From: Rhodobacterales bacterium UBA5972
GTDB taxonomy: Bacteria > Pseudomonadota > Alphaproteobacteria > Rhodobacterales > Rhodobacteraceae
Length of the DNA: 18,512 nucleotides
Direction: 5' to 3'
Assembly (NCBI GenBank): GCA_002430125.1
Contig: DJBQ01000163.1
Coordinates: 1 to 18,512, forward strand
Shown here: one piece after another, positions 7,312 to 15,153 of the stretch
How positions within the stretch are numbered: position 1 is the first letter of the stretch
Layout: each line of letters opens with the position of its first letter
Notes under the pieces: model-generated
Databases searched by the model: none
The model's input: only the letters and a program-made list of their open reading frames with translations
Told to the model about the DNA's origin: nothing
Made by a program: the position numbers and the translations under genes

Positions 7312-8228
7312 TGAGATTGATCGTGATGGGGCAACAGGCTTTTGGCAAGGACGTGCTGGCCAAGTTAATAGACGCCGGAACCGATCAGGTTGTTGCGGTC
7401 TATTGCGAGCCTGACCGTGACGGTAAGCCAGTTGACCCGATCAAAGAATTCGCGTTGGCGCAGGGACTGCCTGTGCATCAGCCGGCGCATTTCAAGGATC
7501 AGGAAACGCTTGAAACACTGGCTGGATTTAATGCCGACTTAATGGTCATGGCCTTTGTAAACGTCTTTGTTCCCGAAGCGGCGCGTGACACGCCCGCGCA
7601 AGGTTCAATCTGTTTTCATCCTTCTTTGTTGCCGCTCCATCGTGGGCCTTCTGCGGTCAATTGGCCGATTATCATGGGGCGGGCCACGTCAGGCTATTCC
7701 TGGTTCTATCCAACCGATGGACTGGATGAAGGCGACGTATTGATGAATTGGGAATGTGAAATCGGCCCCGATGACACGGTTATCGATCTTTACTTTAAGA
7801 AGATTTACCCGTCTGCAGTCGACTCGATTCTGCGCGTTTGTGATTTGTTTCGGACGGGTAATCCGCCACATATTTTGCAGGATGAAGCGCTTGCGACATA
7901 TGAACGGCGATGCACCGCAAAACATTGTAAGATTGATTGGAACAAACCGGTCGCACAAGTCTATGATCTTATCAGAGGGACAAATCCGGCACCCGGGGCG
8001 TGGACAACTGTTGGCGGCACAAAGGTCACAGTTTTTGACAGCGTGCGGGTAAGTGGTGACGGTGTTTCAGGACGGGTGACCGATGTTTCTGAGGTTGGTG
8101 TCACCGTTCAGTGCGTCGGTGGGCGGATCGTGTTGAAACGCGTAAAACCTGACGGTCAGGATAAACAGCCAGCCACAGCTTGGGCAGCCGCATCAGGGCT
8201 GACCGCCGGAACAGAATTAGGGACTTAA
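7311..8228 (+). CDS. Stand-alone 10-formyl-THF hydrolase/formyltransferase-domain protein (ALDH1L1 N-terminal-like), candidate formyl-CoA/tetrahydrofolate formyltransferase
   Basis: The 305-residue protein has the formyl_trans_N fold with folate site HPSLLPLHRG (H103) and GLDEGD (D139), equal to catalytic H106 and D142 of 10-formyl-THF dehydrogenase (ALDH1L1), followed by a formyl_trans_C domain from about residue 205. It resembles the ALDH1L1 N-terminal domain more than methionyl-tRNA formyltransferase: compare MGQQAFGKDV at the N-terminus and the stretch from ATYERR to RGTNPAPGAWT. The asparagine of Fmt (N106) is replaced by C101; ALDH1L1 has isoleucine there. There is no ACP-like or aldehyde-dehydrogenase domain. 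It overlaps the frc stop by one base. In ALDH1L1 this domain passes formyl from folate to a 4'-phosphopantetheine arm; CoA carries the same arm. I therefore infer formyl exchange between formyl-CoA and THF. Plain 10-formyl-THF hydrolysis is the alternative. Confidence 0.82.
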   Translation: MRLIVMGQQAFGKDVLAKLIDAGTDQVVAVYCEPDRDGKPVDPIKEFALAQGLPVHQPAHFKDQETLETLAGFNADLMVMAFVNVFVPEAARDTPAQGSICFHPSLLPLHRGPSAVNWPIIMGRATSGYSWFYPTDGLDEGDVLMNWECEIGPDDTVIDLYFKKIYPSAVDSILRVCDLFRTGNPPHILQDEALATYERRCTAKHCKIDWNKPVAQVYDLIRGTNPAPGAWTTVGGTKVTVFDSVRVSGDGVSGRVTDVSEVGVTVQCVGGRIVLKRVKPDGQDKQPATAWAAASGLTAGTELGT

Positions 8229-8359
8229 CAAAGTATCGTGCCAAACCATATCACCATAAACTGCGTTTCTCACCGCAAGGGTAAGTCAGCAGAAAAGCAG
8301 TGGCAGACCATGTCGGTTGAACACGCCCGCGTAAGATATGCTCGTTTAGGAAAGTGGTC

Positions 8360-9220
8360 ATGACCCACAAAATACTTGTTCCTGTACGGGGCGACGGTAA
8401 AGGCGATAAAACGCTTGCTTATGCCGCATCCTTGGCGGGCGGCGGCGACAATCATATCGTGATTGTTCATTGTCGCCCGAGCCCCGAAGATATGTTGCCG
8501 TATGGCATTCCACTGCCGAAAATTTTGCGCAAGCAGATACTTGAGCAAGCCTCGACCTTAGCGGATGTCGAAGAAAAGAGTCTGATAACCGAGTTGAAGG
8601 TTCTGGCGAAATCGCTGAACCTTAACCTTAGCGGCACGGCGATTGATGGAATGATTAACGCGGAATGGGTCGAGGAAACCGGGCGGCAAGTTGATGTTAT
8701 CCGTCGCCAAGGTCGACTGGCGGATATTATCGTTGTACCGCAGCCGGATGTAGACAGAAACCTTGGGACGAACACGTTAAAGGCCGCCTTGTTCCATTCC
8801 GGACGGCCGGTTTTAATGGTGCCAAATGACGGCCCGTTGCAGCCTTTAAGCCAACTGGGGCGCAACGTCACGATTGCATGGAACGGATCACTTGAATCGT
8901 CGCGCGCGGTCACAATGACTTTGCCTTTGCTGCAACGAACCAACGCGGTCACGATCCTATCATCAGGGGCCGAGCCCAATGCAGCATCGGCCCGTGATCT
9001 GAAATCTTATCTGCTTTCGCACCGGGTTGAAGCGACGATTGAACGGTTTGAAAAGACCAGAAACGTGGGCGAGAAACTGTTGTCCCTAACGGCGGATTTA
9101 GGCGCAGATACATTAATAATGGGCGCTTATGGCGATAGCCACGAGCGTGAAACGGTCTTTGGCGGCAATACTCAACATATTGTTGATAAAGCAAAGATGC
9201 CGGTTATTTTGGTACATTGA
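8360..9220 (+). CDS. UspA-family universal stress protein
   Basis: The protein has 286 residues from the ATG at 8360, preferred over an in-frame GTG at 8354 because AGGA at 8348-8351 is correctly spaced only for the ATG. It has two Usp-like halves: an N-terminal beta-strand KILVPVRGDG, and a C-terminal half that ends with GAYGDSHERETVFGGNTQ, which fits the nucleotide-binding pattern G-x2-G-x9/10-G-(S/T/N), then a final strand MPVILVH. Such proteins bind ATP or ligands and modulate stress survival; no reaction can be assigned. It lies 131 bases after the formyltransferase-domain gene and 111 bases before tctC, all in the same direction. Usp genes often accompany TRAP or Tct transporters, so a regulatory role in uptake is conceivable. 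Confidence 0.85.
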   Translation: MTHKILVPVRGDGKGDKTLAYAASLAGGGDNHIVIVHCRPSPEDMLPYGIPLPKILRKQILEQASTLADVEEKSLITELKVLAKSLNLNLSGTAIDGMINAEWVEETGRQVDVIRRQGRLADIIVVPQPDVDRNLGTNTLKAALFHSGRPVLMVPNDGPLQPLSQLGRNVTIAWNGSLESSRAVTMTLPLLQRTNAVTILSSGAEPNAASARDLKSYLLSHRVEATIERFEKTRNVGEKLLSLTADLGADTLIMGAYGDSHERETVFGGNTQHIVDKAKMPVILVH

Positions 9221-9331
9221 GCAATGCGCCGATTGGCGGGTAAATGAAAAAAGATAAATGATCCGCTGAACAACAGTGGGCAAGTGCGGCGCGGCGCTAT
9301 CGCGTAATAGAGTTTAATCTGGGAGGATGAA

Positions 9332-10294
9332 ATGGCTCTTACAAAACGAACATTGATAAAGCTGGCGGGTGCAGTTGCACTGTCAGGCCTGATCGCGGCC
9401 CCGGCCACGGCGTTTGAACCAACAAAGCCGATTGATTTCGTGATCATGGCGGGCGCTGGCGGCGGTGCCGACAAGATCGCTCGCTTTTTGCAGTCGGTTG
9501 CCGAAAAGAAGGGTCTGATGACCCGTCCTTTGGTGCCCAATAACAAAGGTGGCGGTTCCGGCGCCGAGGCGCTGATTGCGCTGAAAGGTGCAAGTGATCC
9601 AGACCACACTATTCTGGTGACGCTGAACTCGTTTTTCACCACACCACTCCGGCAGCCGGGTCTTGGCATCGACATCCAGACCTTTACACCGGTTGCTATG
9701 ATGGGCGTCGATCCGTTCGTTCTGTGGGTTCACAAGGACAGCGGTATCACCACATTCGAGCAGTGGCTGGATGAAGTGAAAAAGGGCGGCTATATCATGG
9801 GTGGCACGGGCAAGGGCCAGGAAGATAGTCTGGTTATCACGTTCCTCGAGCAGACCTTTGGCCTTAAGATCAAGTATATCCCTTATAAAGGCGGCGGTGC
9901 TGTCGCCAAGGATTTGGCTGGTCAGCAGATCATGGCAACTGTGAACAACCCGTCCGAAGCAAAAGGGTTCTATGCCAGCGGTGATGTTGTGCCTTTGCTG
10001 GCTTTCTCGGACGAACGTCTGGCGGCGATGCCTGACGTGCGGACGGTCAAAGAGCTTGGCAAAGACTTTAGCTATTACAACCAACGTGCGGTTGTTGGTG
10101 CGCCGGGAATGTCTGATGATGCTGCGGCCTATTATCAGAAGCTTTTTGAGACGATCTACAACACAACCGAATGGCAGGACTACATGGCGTCTGAAAGCTT
10201 GTCGCCACTTTGGCTGAAGGCTGATGACCAGCGCGCTTATTGGAAGACGCAGGTTGAACGCCACAAGGAACTGCTTGCGGCAATGGGCGAATAA
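9332..10294 (+). CDS. tctC: TctC/Bug-family periplasmic solute-binding protein of a tripartite tricarboxylate transporter
   Basis: The 320-residue protein has a clear Sec signal peptide: KR at 5-6, a hydrophobic stretch, and a likely cleavage after ATA at residue 27. The mature protein starts with KPIDFVIMAGAGGGAD, the typical TctC ligand-binding entry with the (P)G-G-(x)-D pattern, and continues through the family's two-lobed fold. It would capture a carboxylate in the periplasm and hand it to TctAB. GGGAGGA stands 5 bases before the ATG. It is the first gene of tctCBA. The substrate cannot be read from sequence; the surrounding oxalate genes suggest oxalate or a related dicarboxylate. Confidence 0.93.
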   Translation: MALTKRTLIKLAGAVALSGLIAAPATAFEPTKPIDFVIMAGAGGGADKIARFLQSVAEKKGLMTRPLVPNNKGGGSGAEALIALKGASDPDHTILVTLNSFFTTPLRQPGLGIDIQTFTPVAMMGVDPFVLWVHKDSGITTFEQWLDEVKKGGYIMGGTGKGQEDSLVITFLEQTFGLKIKYIPYKGGGAVAKDLAGQQIMATVNNPSEAKGFYASGDVVPLLAFSDERLAAMPDVRTVKELGKDFSYYNQRAVVGAPGMSDDAAAYYQKLFETIYNTTEWQDYMASESLSPLWLKADDQRAYWKTQVERHKELLAAMGE

Positions 10295-10336
10295 GCCCGC
10301 CGCAACCAGATTGTTCGTGCTTTTAGGGAGGGCCAG

Positions 10337-10840
10337 ATGCGCTTTGCAGAAATATTTACCGCAGGGCTTCTGGCCCTCCTGTCCATCTATCTTATGTGGA
10401 AAAGTGCCGAACTTGACATAGGTTATATCAAAGGCGAAGGGCCGGGCGGTGGTGCCTGGCCGTTTTGGCTGTCTGGACTAATGCTGATTTGTACCGGCTT
10501 TATCGCCTTTAACTGGGTCAAGCGAGTTTCGCCACCGTCCCGATCTGATCAGCCGTTTCTTGACAGTTATTCGCTCCGCATGGTGCTTTTGGTTGGCGGC
10601 GGCCTGTTTGGATTTATCGCGCTGACCGGCATCATTTCGATGTACGGGGCAATGGTGATTTTTCTGCTCTATTACCTCAAATTCCTGGGGCGGCATTCCT
10701 GGAGTTTAACGCTGGTTTTGTCGGTAGGAATCCCGATTATTTTCTTCATTTTCTTCGAGGCTTTGATGCGGATCACTCTACCCAAAGGCCTGAATTTCAC
10801 CGAGCCGTTCTATAACTATCTCAATACGCTAATCTATTAG
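10337..10840 (+). CDS. tctB: TctB-family small membrane subunit of tripartite tricarboxylate transporter
   Basis: This 167-residue integral membrane protein has four to five hydrophobic helices (about 5-22, 43-62, 80-100, 101-118 and 121-143). The loop KGEGPGGGAWPFW at 35-47 is the TctB signature, where most homologues have GPGxFP. TctB is the poorly conserved small subunit that pairs with TctA in the inner membrane. A strong ribosome site (AGGGAGG) lies 6 bases before the ATG. The gap to tctC is 42 bases and to tctA 37 bases, consistent with one operon. Confidence 0.9.
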   Translation: MRFAEIFTAGLLALLSIYLMWKSAELDIGYIKGEGPGGGAWPFWLSGLMLICTGFIAFNWVKRVSPPSRSDQPFLDSYSLRMVLLVGGGLFGFIALTGIISMYGAMVIFLLYYLKFLGRHSWSLTLVLSVGIPIIFFIFFEALMRITLPKGLNFTEPFYNYLNTLIY

Positions 10841-10877
10841 ATCGGCGGCAGAACTCATGAATAAGAAGGAGTTTTAG

Positions 10878-12401
10878 ATGGAAATCCTCGCAAATCTGTC
10901 GGACGGAATCTGGCTTTCGTTGCAGCCAATAAACCTGATCTTGATCCTGATCGGTGTTACGCTTGGTTTGTTTATCGGGGCGATGCCGGGCCTTGGTTCG
11001 GTGAACGGCGTGGCAATCCTGTTGCCGATTACGTTTCTTGTGCCGCCGAGTTCAGCGATCATATTTTTGGCCGCAATCTATTACGGCGCGATGTACGGCG
11101 GGGCGATCAGTTCGATCACGCTGGGTATTCCGGGCGCTTCAACAGCGGTCGCGACGACATTTGACGGGCGGCCCTTGGCCTTAAAGGGCAGGGCAAGCCT
11201 TGCATTGGTCACAGCGGCCTTGGCATCGTTTATCGGTGGATCGATTTCGGTCGTACTGTTTACAGGCTTCGCGCCGTTGCTTGCTTCGGTTGCACTAAGC
11301 TTTGGACCGCCGGAAATCTTTGCGTTGATGCTGCTGGCTTTCGCTACCTTCGTCGGACTAGGCGGCGATGATATTCCGAAAACCGTCTTTTCGATTTGTT
11401 TGGGTTTGGTTTTCGCCGCAGTGGGGTTTGACGAAATTTCAGGCGAGCCGCGACTGGTATTCTTTGGCATCACCGGCTTTTTGCACGGCATCAACTTTTT
11501 GGTTTTGGCGATTGGCGTCTACGGGATTGGCGAAATGCTTTGGACCATCGAAACCACGCGGGGAAAGATTACTTCCACCGAGGCCAAGATGTCTTTCAAA
11601 GGCATTATCGCGGATTCCAAAGAAGGGATGAAACGCGGCTGGCGGCAGACCTTAATCGGATCCGGCATCGGCTTTTTCGTGGGAATCCTTCCCGCAGCCG
11701 GGGCGACGCCTGGGTCATTGATGTCCTACAGCGTGGCAAAAATGACGGCGAAAAACCCGAAAGAATATGGCCAAGGCCACCCGGGTGGGATCGCGGCACC
11801 GGAAGCTGCAAATAATGCCGCCTCGACCGGTTCGATGTTGCCAATGCTGACGCTTGGTATTCCCGGCTCGCCGACAACCGCGATCCTGCTGGGCGGAATG
11901 GTGATCTGGGGCCTGACACCAGGGCCGAGGATGTTCACCGATCAACCCGAATTTGTCTGGGGTCTGATCGGGTCATTCTATGTGTCCAATGTATTTGCAC
12001 TCGTTGTGAATTTGGCTTTCATTCCGCTGTTCATCTGGATGTTGAGAATGCCGTTCACGGTACTTGCGCCGCTGATTTTTGTTTTGTCTGTCGTCGGTGG
12101 CTATGCAGCAACCCGCGATATGCACGACGTTTGGCTGATGTTGGTATTCGGTTTAGGGGCGATGGCACTACGCAAGCTGGATTACCCTCTGGCGCCCGCT
12201 GTTCTGGCGATTGTGCTTGGCCCGATCGCTGAACCGACTTTGCGGCAGTCATTGCTTTTATCGTCTGGCGACCCTGCGATCTTTCTGAACAGACCGATTG
12301 CCGGACCGATCACTTTGGTTGCGATTGTTCTGATCCTCATGCCACTGGTCAAGTTTCTACGCGACAAGCTGCGCGGGAACCGCGCCGGGACGGCCACCTA
12401 A
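10878..12401 (+). CDS. tctA: TctA-family large membrane subunit of tripartite tricarboxylate transporter
   Basis: The 507-residue protein has about a dozen membrane segments and the two-fold repeat expected of TctA. The first half carries GAMPGLG at 34-40 and TLGIPGAS at 81-88; the second carries LPAAGATPGS at 271-280, APEAANNAA at 307-315 and TLGIPGS at 325-331. These paired proline-glycine motifs form the two half-site substrate hairpins. TctA drives cation-coupled uptake using TctC-bound substrate. AAGGAG precedes the ATG. A six-codon frame (10857-10877) ends immediately before the start, but it contains the ribosome site and is probably fortuitous. Confidence 0.95.
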   Translation: MEILANLSDGIWLSLQPINLILILIGVTLGLFIGAMPGLGSVNGVAILLPITFLVPPSSAIIFLAAIYYGAMYGGAISSITLGIPGASTAVATTFDGRPLALKGRASLALVTAALASFIGGSISVVLFTGFAPLLASVALSFGPPEIFALMLLAFATFVGLGGDDIPKTVFSICLGLVFAAVGFDEISGEPRLVFFGITGFLHGINFLVLAIGVYGIGEMLWTIETTRGKITSTEAKMSFKGIIADSKEGMKRGWRQTLIGSGIGFFVGILPAAGATPGSLMSYSVAKMTAKNPKEYGQGHPGGIAAPEAANNAASTGSMLPMLTLGIPGSPTTAILLGGMVIWGLTPGPRMFTDQPEFVWGLIGSFYVSNVFALVVNLAFIPLFIWMLRMPFTVLAPLIFVLSVVGGYAATRDMHDVWLMLVFGLGAMALRKLDYPLAPAVLAIVLGPIAEPTLRQSLLLSSGDPAIFLNRPIAGPITLVAIVLILMPLVKFLRDKLRGNRAGTAT

Positions 12402-12407
12402 GACATC

Positions 12408-12440
12408 GAGTCAGCGCTGGATCATTTCCGCCGCTGACTC
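12408..12440 (+). terminator. Hairpin after tctCBA, putative terminator
   Basis: GAGTCAGCG at 12408-12416 is perfectly complementary to CGCTGACTC at 12432-12440, a 9-bp stem with a 15-base loop, starting 7 bases after the tctA stop. No T-run follows, so it may be a 3'-stabilising stem or a Rho-dependent end rather than an intrinsic terminator. Together with the 97-base gap it suggests that lysR has its own promoter. Confidence 0.5.
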
Positions 12441-12498
12441 TAGTCTGTCGCCAACCAACCTGCTGGTTCGGAACGGTTGACAGGGGATAATTTGGTAA

Positions 12499-13374
12499 AT
12501 GTCTGAATTGCGCGATATGCAATTGTTGGTGGCTCTGGCGCGACATCGACATTTCTCGCGCGCCGCAGAAATTTGTGGCATATCGCAGCCGGCTTTTTCA
12601 GCACGCATTCGAAGGATGGAACAAGATTTTGCGCTTCCTTTGGTGCGACGTGGCAACAAGTTCATGGGTTTCACACCCGAAGGCGAAGTTGTCCTGAAAT
12701 GGGCGCGTAAGCTGTTGGCTGATGTGGAAGGCATGCGTCAGGAAATTGACGCGCTCAACAACAATTTGACTGGTAAACTGGTGGTTGGTGTCATTCCAAC
12801 CGCCCTGCCGTTTGCGGCCACGGTTTCGGCGCGTTTGCGAAAAGCCCATCCCAACCTGTCGATTGAGATACAGTCGCTTTCCTCCAGACAAATCGATATC
12901 CGGCTAAATGATTTTTCGCTGGATGCCGGGATCACTTATGTTCAGGACAGCGATCCCGGCACAACTGAACCACTTTTCGAGGAAAGTTATGTTCTTATTG
13001 CGCCAAAATCATTGGCTCCGCGTTTAACTGGTACTGCGTCTTGGGCAGAGGCGGCGAAACTTCCACTTTGTTTGCTGACCAGCGATATGCAAAATCGCCG
13101 CTATGTTGATGAGGTTTTTGCCGAAATTGGCGCTACACCAACAATTGTTATGGAGGCTAATGGCTTTACCGCCACACTGGCGCAAGTGGCAAGCGGCAGT
13201 GCTGCAACTATTGCGCCTCAAGGCGTTGCCGAGACATTCTTTGCTGAAAAGTCAGTGCAGTTGCAATTGGTTGATCCGGTGGTCACCCACGCAATTGGTC
13301 TATCAATTGCCGAACAATCGCCAATGCTGCCGATGATCAAAGCGTTGAGGGTTGCGGTGATTGCATCATTATAA
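12499..13374 (+). CDS. LysR-family transcriptional regulator, likely regulator of the adjacent formate dehydrogenase
   Basis: The 291-residue protein has an N-terminal winged helix-turn-helix (about 5-64, recognition region HFSRAAEICGISQPAFSARI at 18-37) and a periplasmic-binding-protein-like effector domain from about 90 (KLVVGVIPTALPF). Length is normal. It reads in the same direction as the formate dehydrogenase genes and ends 87 bases before them; LysR regulators linked to fds operons are known (FdsR in Cupriavidus), and formate is the natural candidate effector. The ribosome site (AGGGGAT, 12482-12488) is more than 10 bases from the ATG, so initiation may be weak. It could alternatively control tctCBA. 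Confidence 0.92.
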   Translation: MSELRDMQLLVALARHRHFSRAAEICGISQPAFSARIRRMEQDFALPLVRRGNKFMGFTPEGEVVLKWARKLLADVEGMRQEIDALNNNLTGKLVVGVIPTALPFAATVSARLRKAHPNLSIEIQSLSSRQIDIRLNDFSLDAGITYVQDSDPGTTEPLFEESYVLIAPKSLAPRLTGTASWAEAAKLPLCLLTSDMQNRRYVDEVFAEIGATPTIVMEANGFTATLAQVASGSAATIAPQGVAETFFAEKSVQLQLVDPVVTHAIGLSIAEQSPMLPMIKALRVAVIASL

Positions 13375-13407
13375 CAAAAACAAATTGCGTATTCCGAAAT
13401 GGTTATT

Positions 13408-13421
13408 TGATATTATAATCA
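13408..13421 (+). promoter_or_regulatory. Candidate formate dehydrogenase promoter -10 within a LysR-type inverted repeat
   Basis: TATAAT at 13414-13419 is a perfect -10 hexamer, but the -35 position 17 bases upstream (ATTCCG, 13391-13396) is poor, as in activator-dependent promoters. The -10 lies inside TGAT-N6-ATCA (13408-13421), which fits a LysR half-site arrangement close to T-N11-A. A second short repeat, TTCCGAA, lies at 13392-13398 near the -35 position. The local sequence is much more AT-rich than the flanking genes. Confidence 0.5.
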
Positions 13422-13461
13422 GATTGATGAGATAACGCCCAGATCAACAAATGAGGCCGAA

Positions 13462-15150
13462 ATGAACGTGCAGAACTCAAAACCCGGTGTTTGGAAATCA
13501 GGCAAAGGCAAAGGGAGGCATGTGACGAAGGGTCGTCAGCTGGATGATACTGCTTGGGCTGAAATCAAGGCTTTGCTGGGTGATGCCCCACACCGCCGCG
13601 ATCTGTTGATCGAGCATTTGCACCTGATCCAAGACAAATACGGACACCTAAGTGCCGCGCATTTGCGCGCTTTGGCAGAAGAAATGCGGCTATCGATGGC
13701 CGAAGTCTATGAGGTCGCAACCTTTTATGCTCATTTTGATGTTGTCAAAGAAGACGAAACACCGCCGCCGGCTTTGACGATCCGTGTTTGCGACAGCCTG
13801 TCATGTGAAATGGCCGGTGCGCAGGCATTGCTGTCGGCTTTGAAGGACGGCATGGACCCCGCTGAAGTACGGGTTTTGCGTGCGCCCTGTATGGGTCGCT
13901 GTGACACGGCCCCGGTTCTGGAAATCGGCCATAACCATATTGACCATGCAACGCCTGAAAAAGTGCTGGCGGCGATTGCTGCTGATGATACGCATGTCGT
14001 TATCCCGGCTTACGAAACCTACGCGGATTACGCCGCAGGCGGTGGGTATGAAACCCTCAAATCCATTCGCGCTTCGGGTGATTGGCGGGCTGTGCAGGAT
14101 AAAGTTCTGGTCTCGGGCTTGCGCGGACTTGGTGGTGCCGGATTTCCGTCGGGCAAGAAATGGGGATTTGTTCGCGCAAATCCCGGCCCGCGTTATCTGG
14201 CTGTGAACGGCGACGAGGGTGAACCGGGGACGTTCAAAGACCGGTATTACCTGGAACGAACCCCGCATTTGTTTCTTGAGGGCATGTTGATTGCCGCTTG
14301 GGCGGTCGAGGCGGAAACCGCCTTTATTTATATGCGCGATGAATACCCGGCGGTTTTGCACATTCTTGCGGCTGAGATCGAAAAACTGGAAGAAGCCGGG
14401 ATCGTCGCCCCCGGATATATCGACCTGCGCCGTGGGGCCGGGGCCTATATCTGTGGCGAAGAAAGCGCGATGATCGAAAGCATCGAAGGAAAGCGCGGCA
14501 TCCCGCGGCATCGGCCGCCGTTCGTGGCACAGGTCGGCGTGTTTAACCGCCCGACATTGGTGCACAACGTCGAAACGCTTTACTGGGTGACCAAAGTCTG
14601 CCGTGAAGGCCCTGAGGTTCTGTCGTCAACCGAACTGAACGGGCGCAAAGGATTGCGCAGCTTTTCAGTCTCGGGTCGGGTAAAGAACCCTGGCGTGCAT
14701 TTGCTGGCAGCCGGATCGACAATTACCGATATCATCAGTGCCGCTGGCGGAATGACCGATGGGCATACCTTTAAGGCCTATCAACCCGGTGGGCCGTCCT
14801 CCGGATTATTGCCAGCATCAATCAACGATATCCCGATGGATTTTGATACATTGCAGCCTTTGGGCAGCTTTATCGGTTCTGCCGCCGTTGTTGTATTGTC
14901 TGACAAAGACAGCGCCAAGTCTGCTGCCCTGAATATGCTGCGGTTCTTTGAGGATGAAAGCTGTGGCCAATGTACGCCGTGCCGGGTTGGTTGTGGCAAA
15001 GCAGTAAGGCTTATGCAGGCGGATAAATGGGATCAGCCGTTGTTGGAAGAACTGTGTCAGGCGATGGGCGACGCAAGCATTTGCGGTTTGGGACAAGCAG
15101 CGCCCAATCCGATTCGCCTGACGATGAAGCATTTTGCGAACGAGGTTTAA
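13462..15150 (+). CDS. fdsB: NAD-dependent formate dehydrogenase, fused gamma-beta subunit (FdsG-FdsB / Fdh1B type)
   Basis: The 562-residue protein joins two modules that are separate in NuoE/NuoF and FdsG/FdsB. Residues about 25-175 are NuoE-like, with [2Fe-2S] ligands C110, C115, C143 and C147. Residues about 185-562 are NuoF-like: RGLGGAGFPSGKKW at 221-234 and NGDEGEPGTFKDR at 249-261 bind FMN and NAD(H), GAGAYICGEESA is at 325-336, an SLBB segment follows near 395-445, and the [4Fe-4S] ligands are C501, C504, C507 and C541. The subunit passes electrons from the alpha subunit to NAD+. Fused subunits of this kind occur in Methylobacterium FDH1. GAGG lies 7 bases before the ATG. The alpha gene follows after 3 bases. 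Confidence 0.94.
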   Translation: MNVQNSKPGVWKSGKGKGRHVTKGRQLDDTAWAEIKALLGDAPHRRDLLIEHLHLIQDKYGHLSAAHLRALAEEMRLSMAEVYEVATFYAHFDVVKEDETPPPALTIRVCDSLSCEMAGAQALLSALKDGMDPAEVRVLRAPCMGRCDTAPVLEIGHNHIDHATPEKVLAAIAADDTHVVIPAYETYADYAAGGGYETLKSIRASGDWRAVQDKVLVSGLRGLGGAGFPSGKKWGFVRANPGPRYLAVNGDEGEPGTFKDRYYLERTPHLFLEGMLIAAWAVEAETAFIYMRDEYPAVLHILAAEIEKLEEAGIVAPGYIDLRRGAGAYICGEESAMIESIEGKRGIPRHRPPFVAQVGVFNRPTLVHNVETLYWVTKVCREGPEVLSSTELNGRKGLRSFSVSGRVKNPGVHLLAAGSTITDIISAAGGMTDGHTFKAYQPGGPSSGLLPASINDIPMDFDTLQPLGSFIGSAAVVVLSDKDSAKSAALNMLRFFEDESCGQCTPCRVGCGKAVRLMQADKWDQPLLEELCQAMGDASICGLGQAAPNPIRLTMKHFANEV

Positions 15151-15153
15151 ACC

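Noticed and set aside
7311..8228. Annotation as methionyl-tRNA formyltransferase (fmt)
   Set aside because: Similarity pattern and the loss of the Fmt asparagine (C101 here) point to the 10-formyl-THF dehydrogenase N-terminal type; no def or rsmB neighbour as usual for fmt.
9383..10264. 293-residue minus-strand open frame inside tctC
   Set aside because: It is entirely antisense to a well-supported periplasmic binding protein and has no recognisable domain or ribosome site; codon bias of the real gene explains it.
10857..10877. Six-codon mini-frame ending directly before the tctA ATG, a possible leader peptide
   Set aside because: Its body is the tctA ribosome site (AAGGAG) and it has no ribosome site of its own; most likely coincidence.
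13801..14565. 254-residue minus-strand open frame inside the fused formate dehydrogenase subunit
   Set aside because: It is antisense to conserved NuoE/NuoF motifs and its composition (rich in R, H, F, Q) is typical of a shadow frame.
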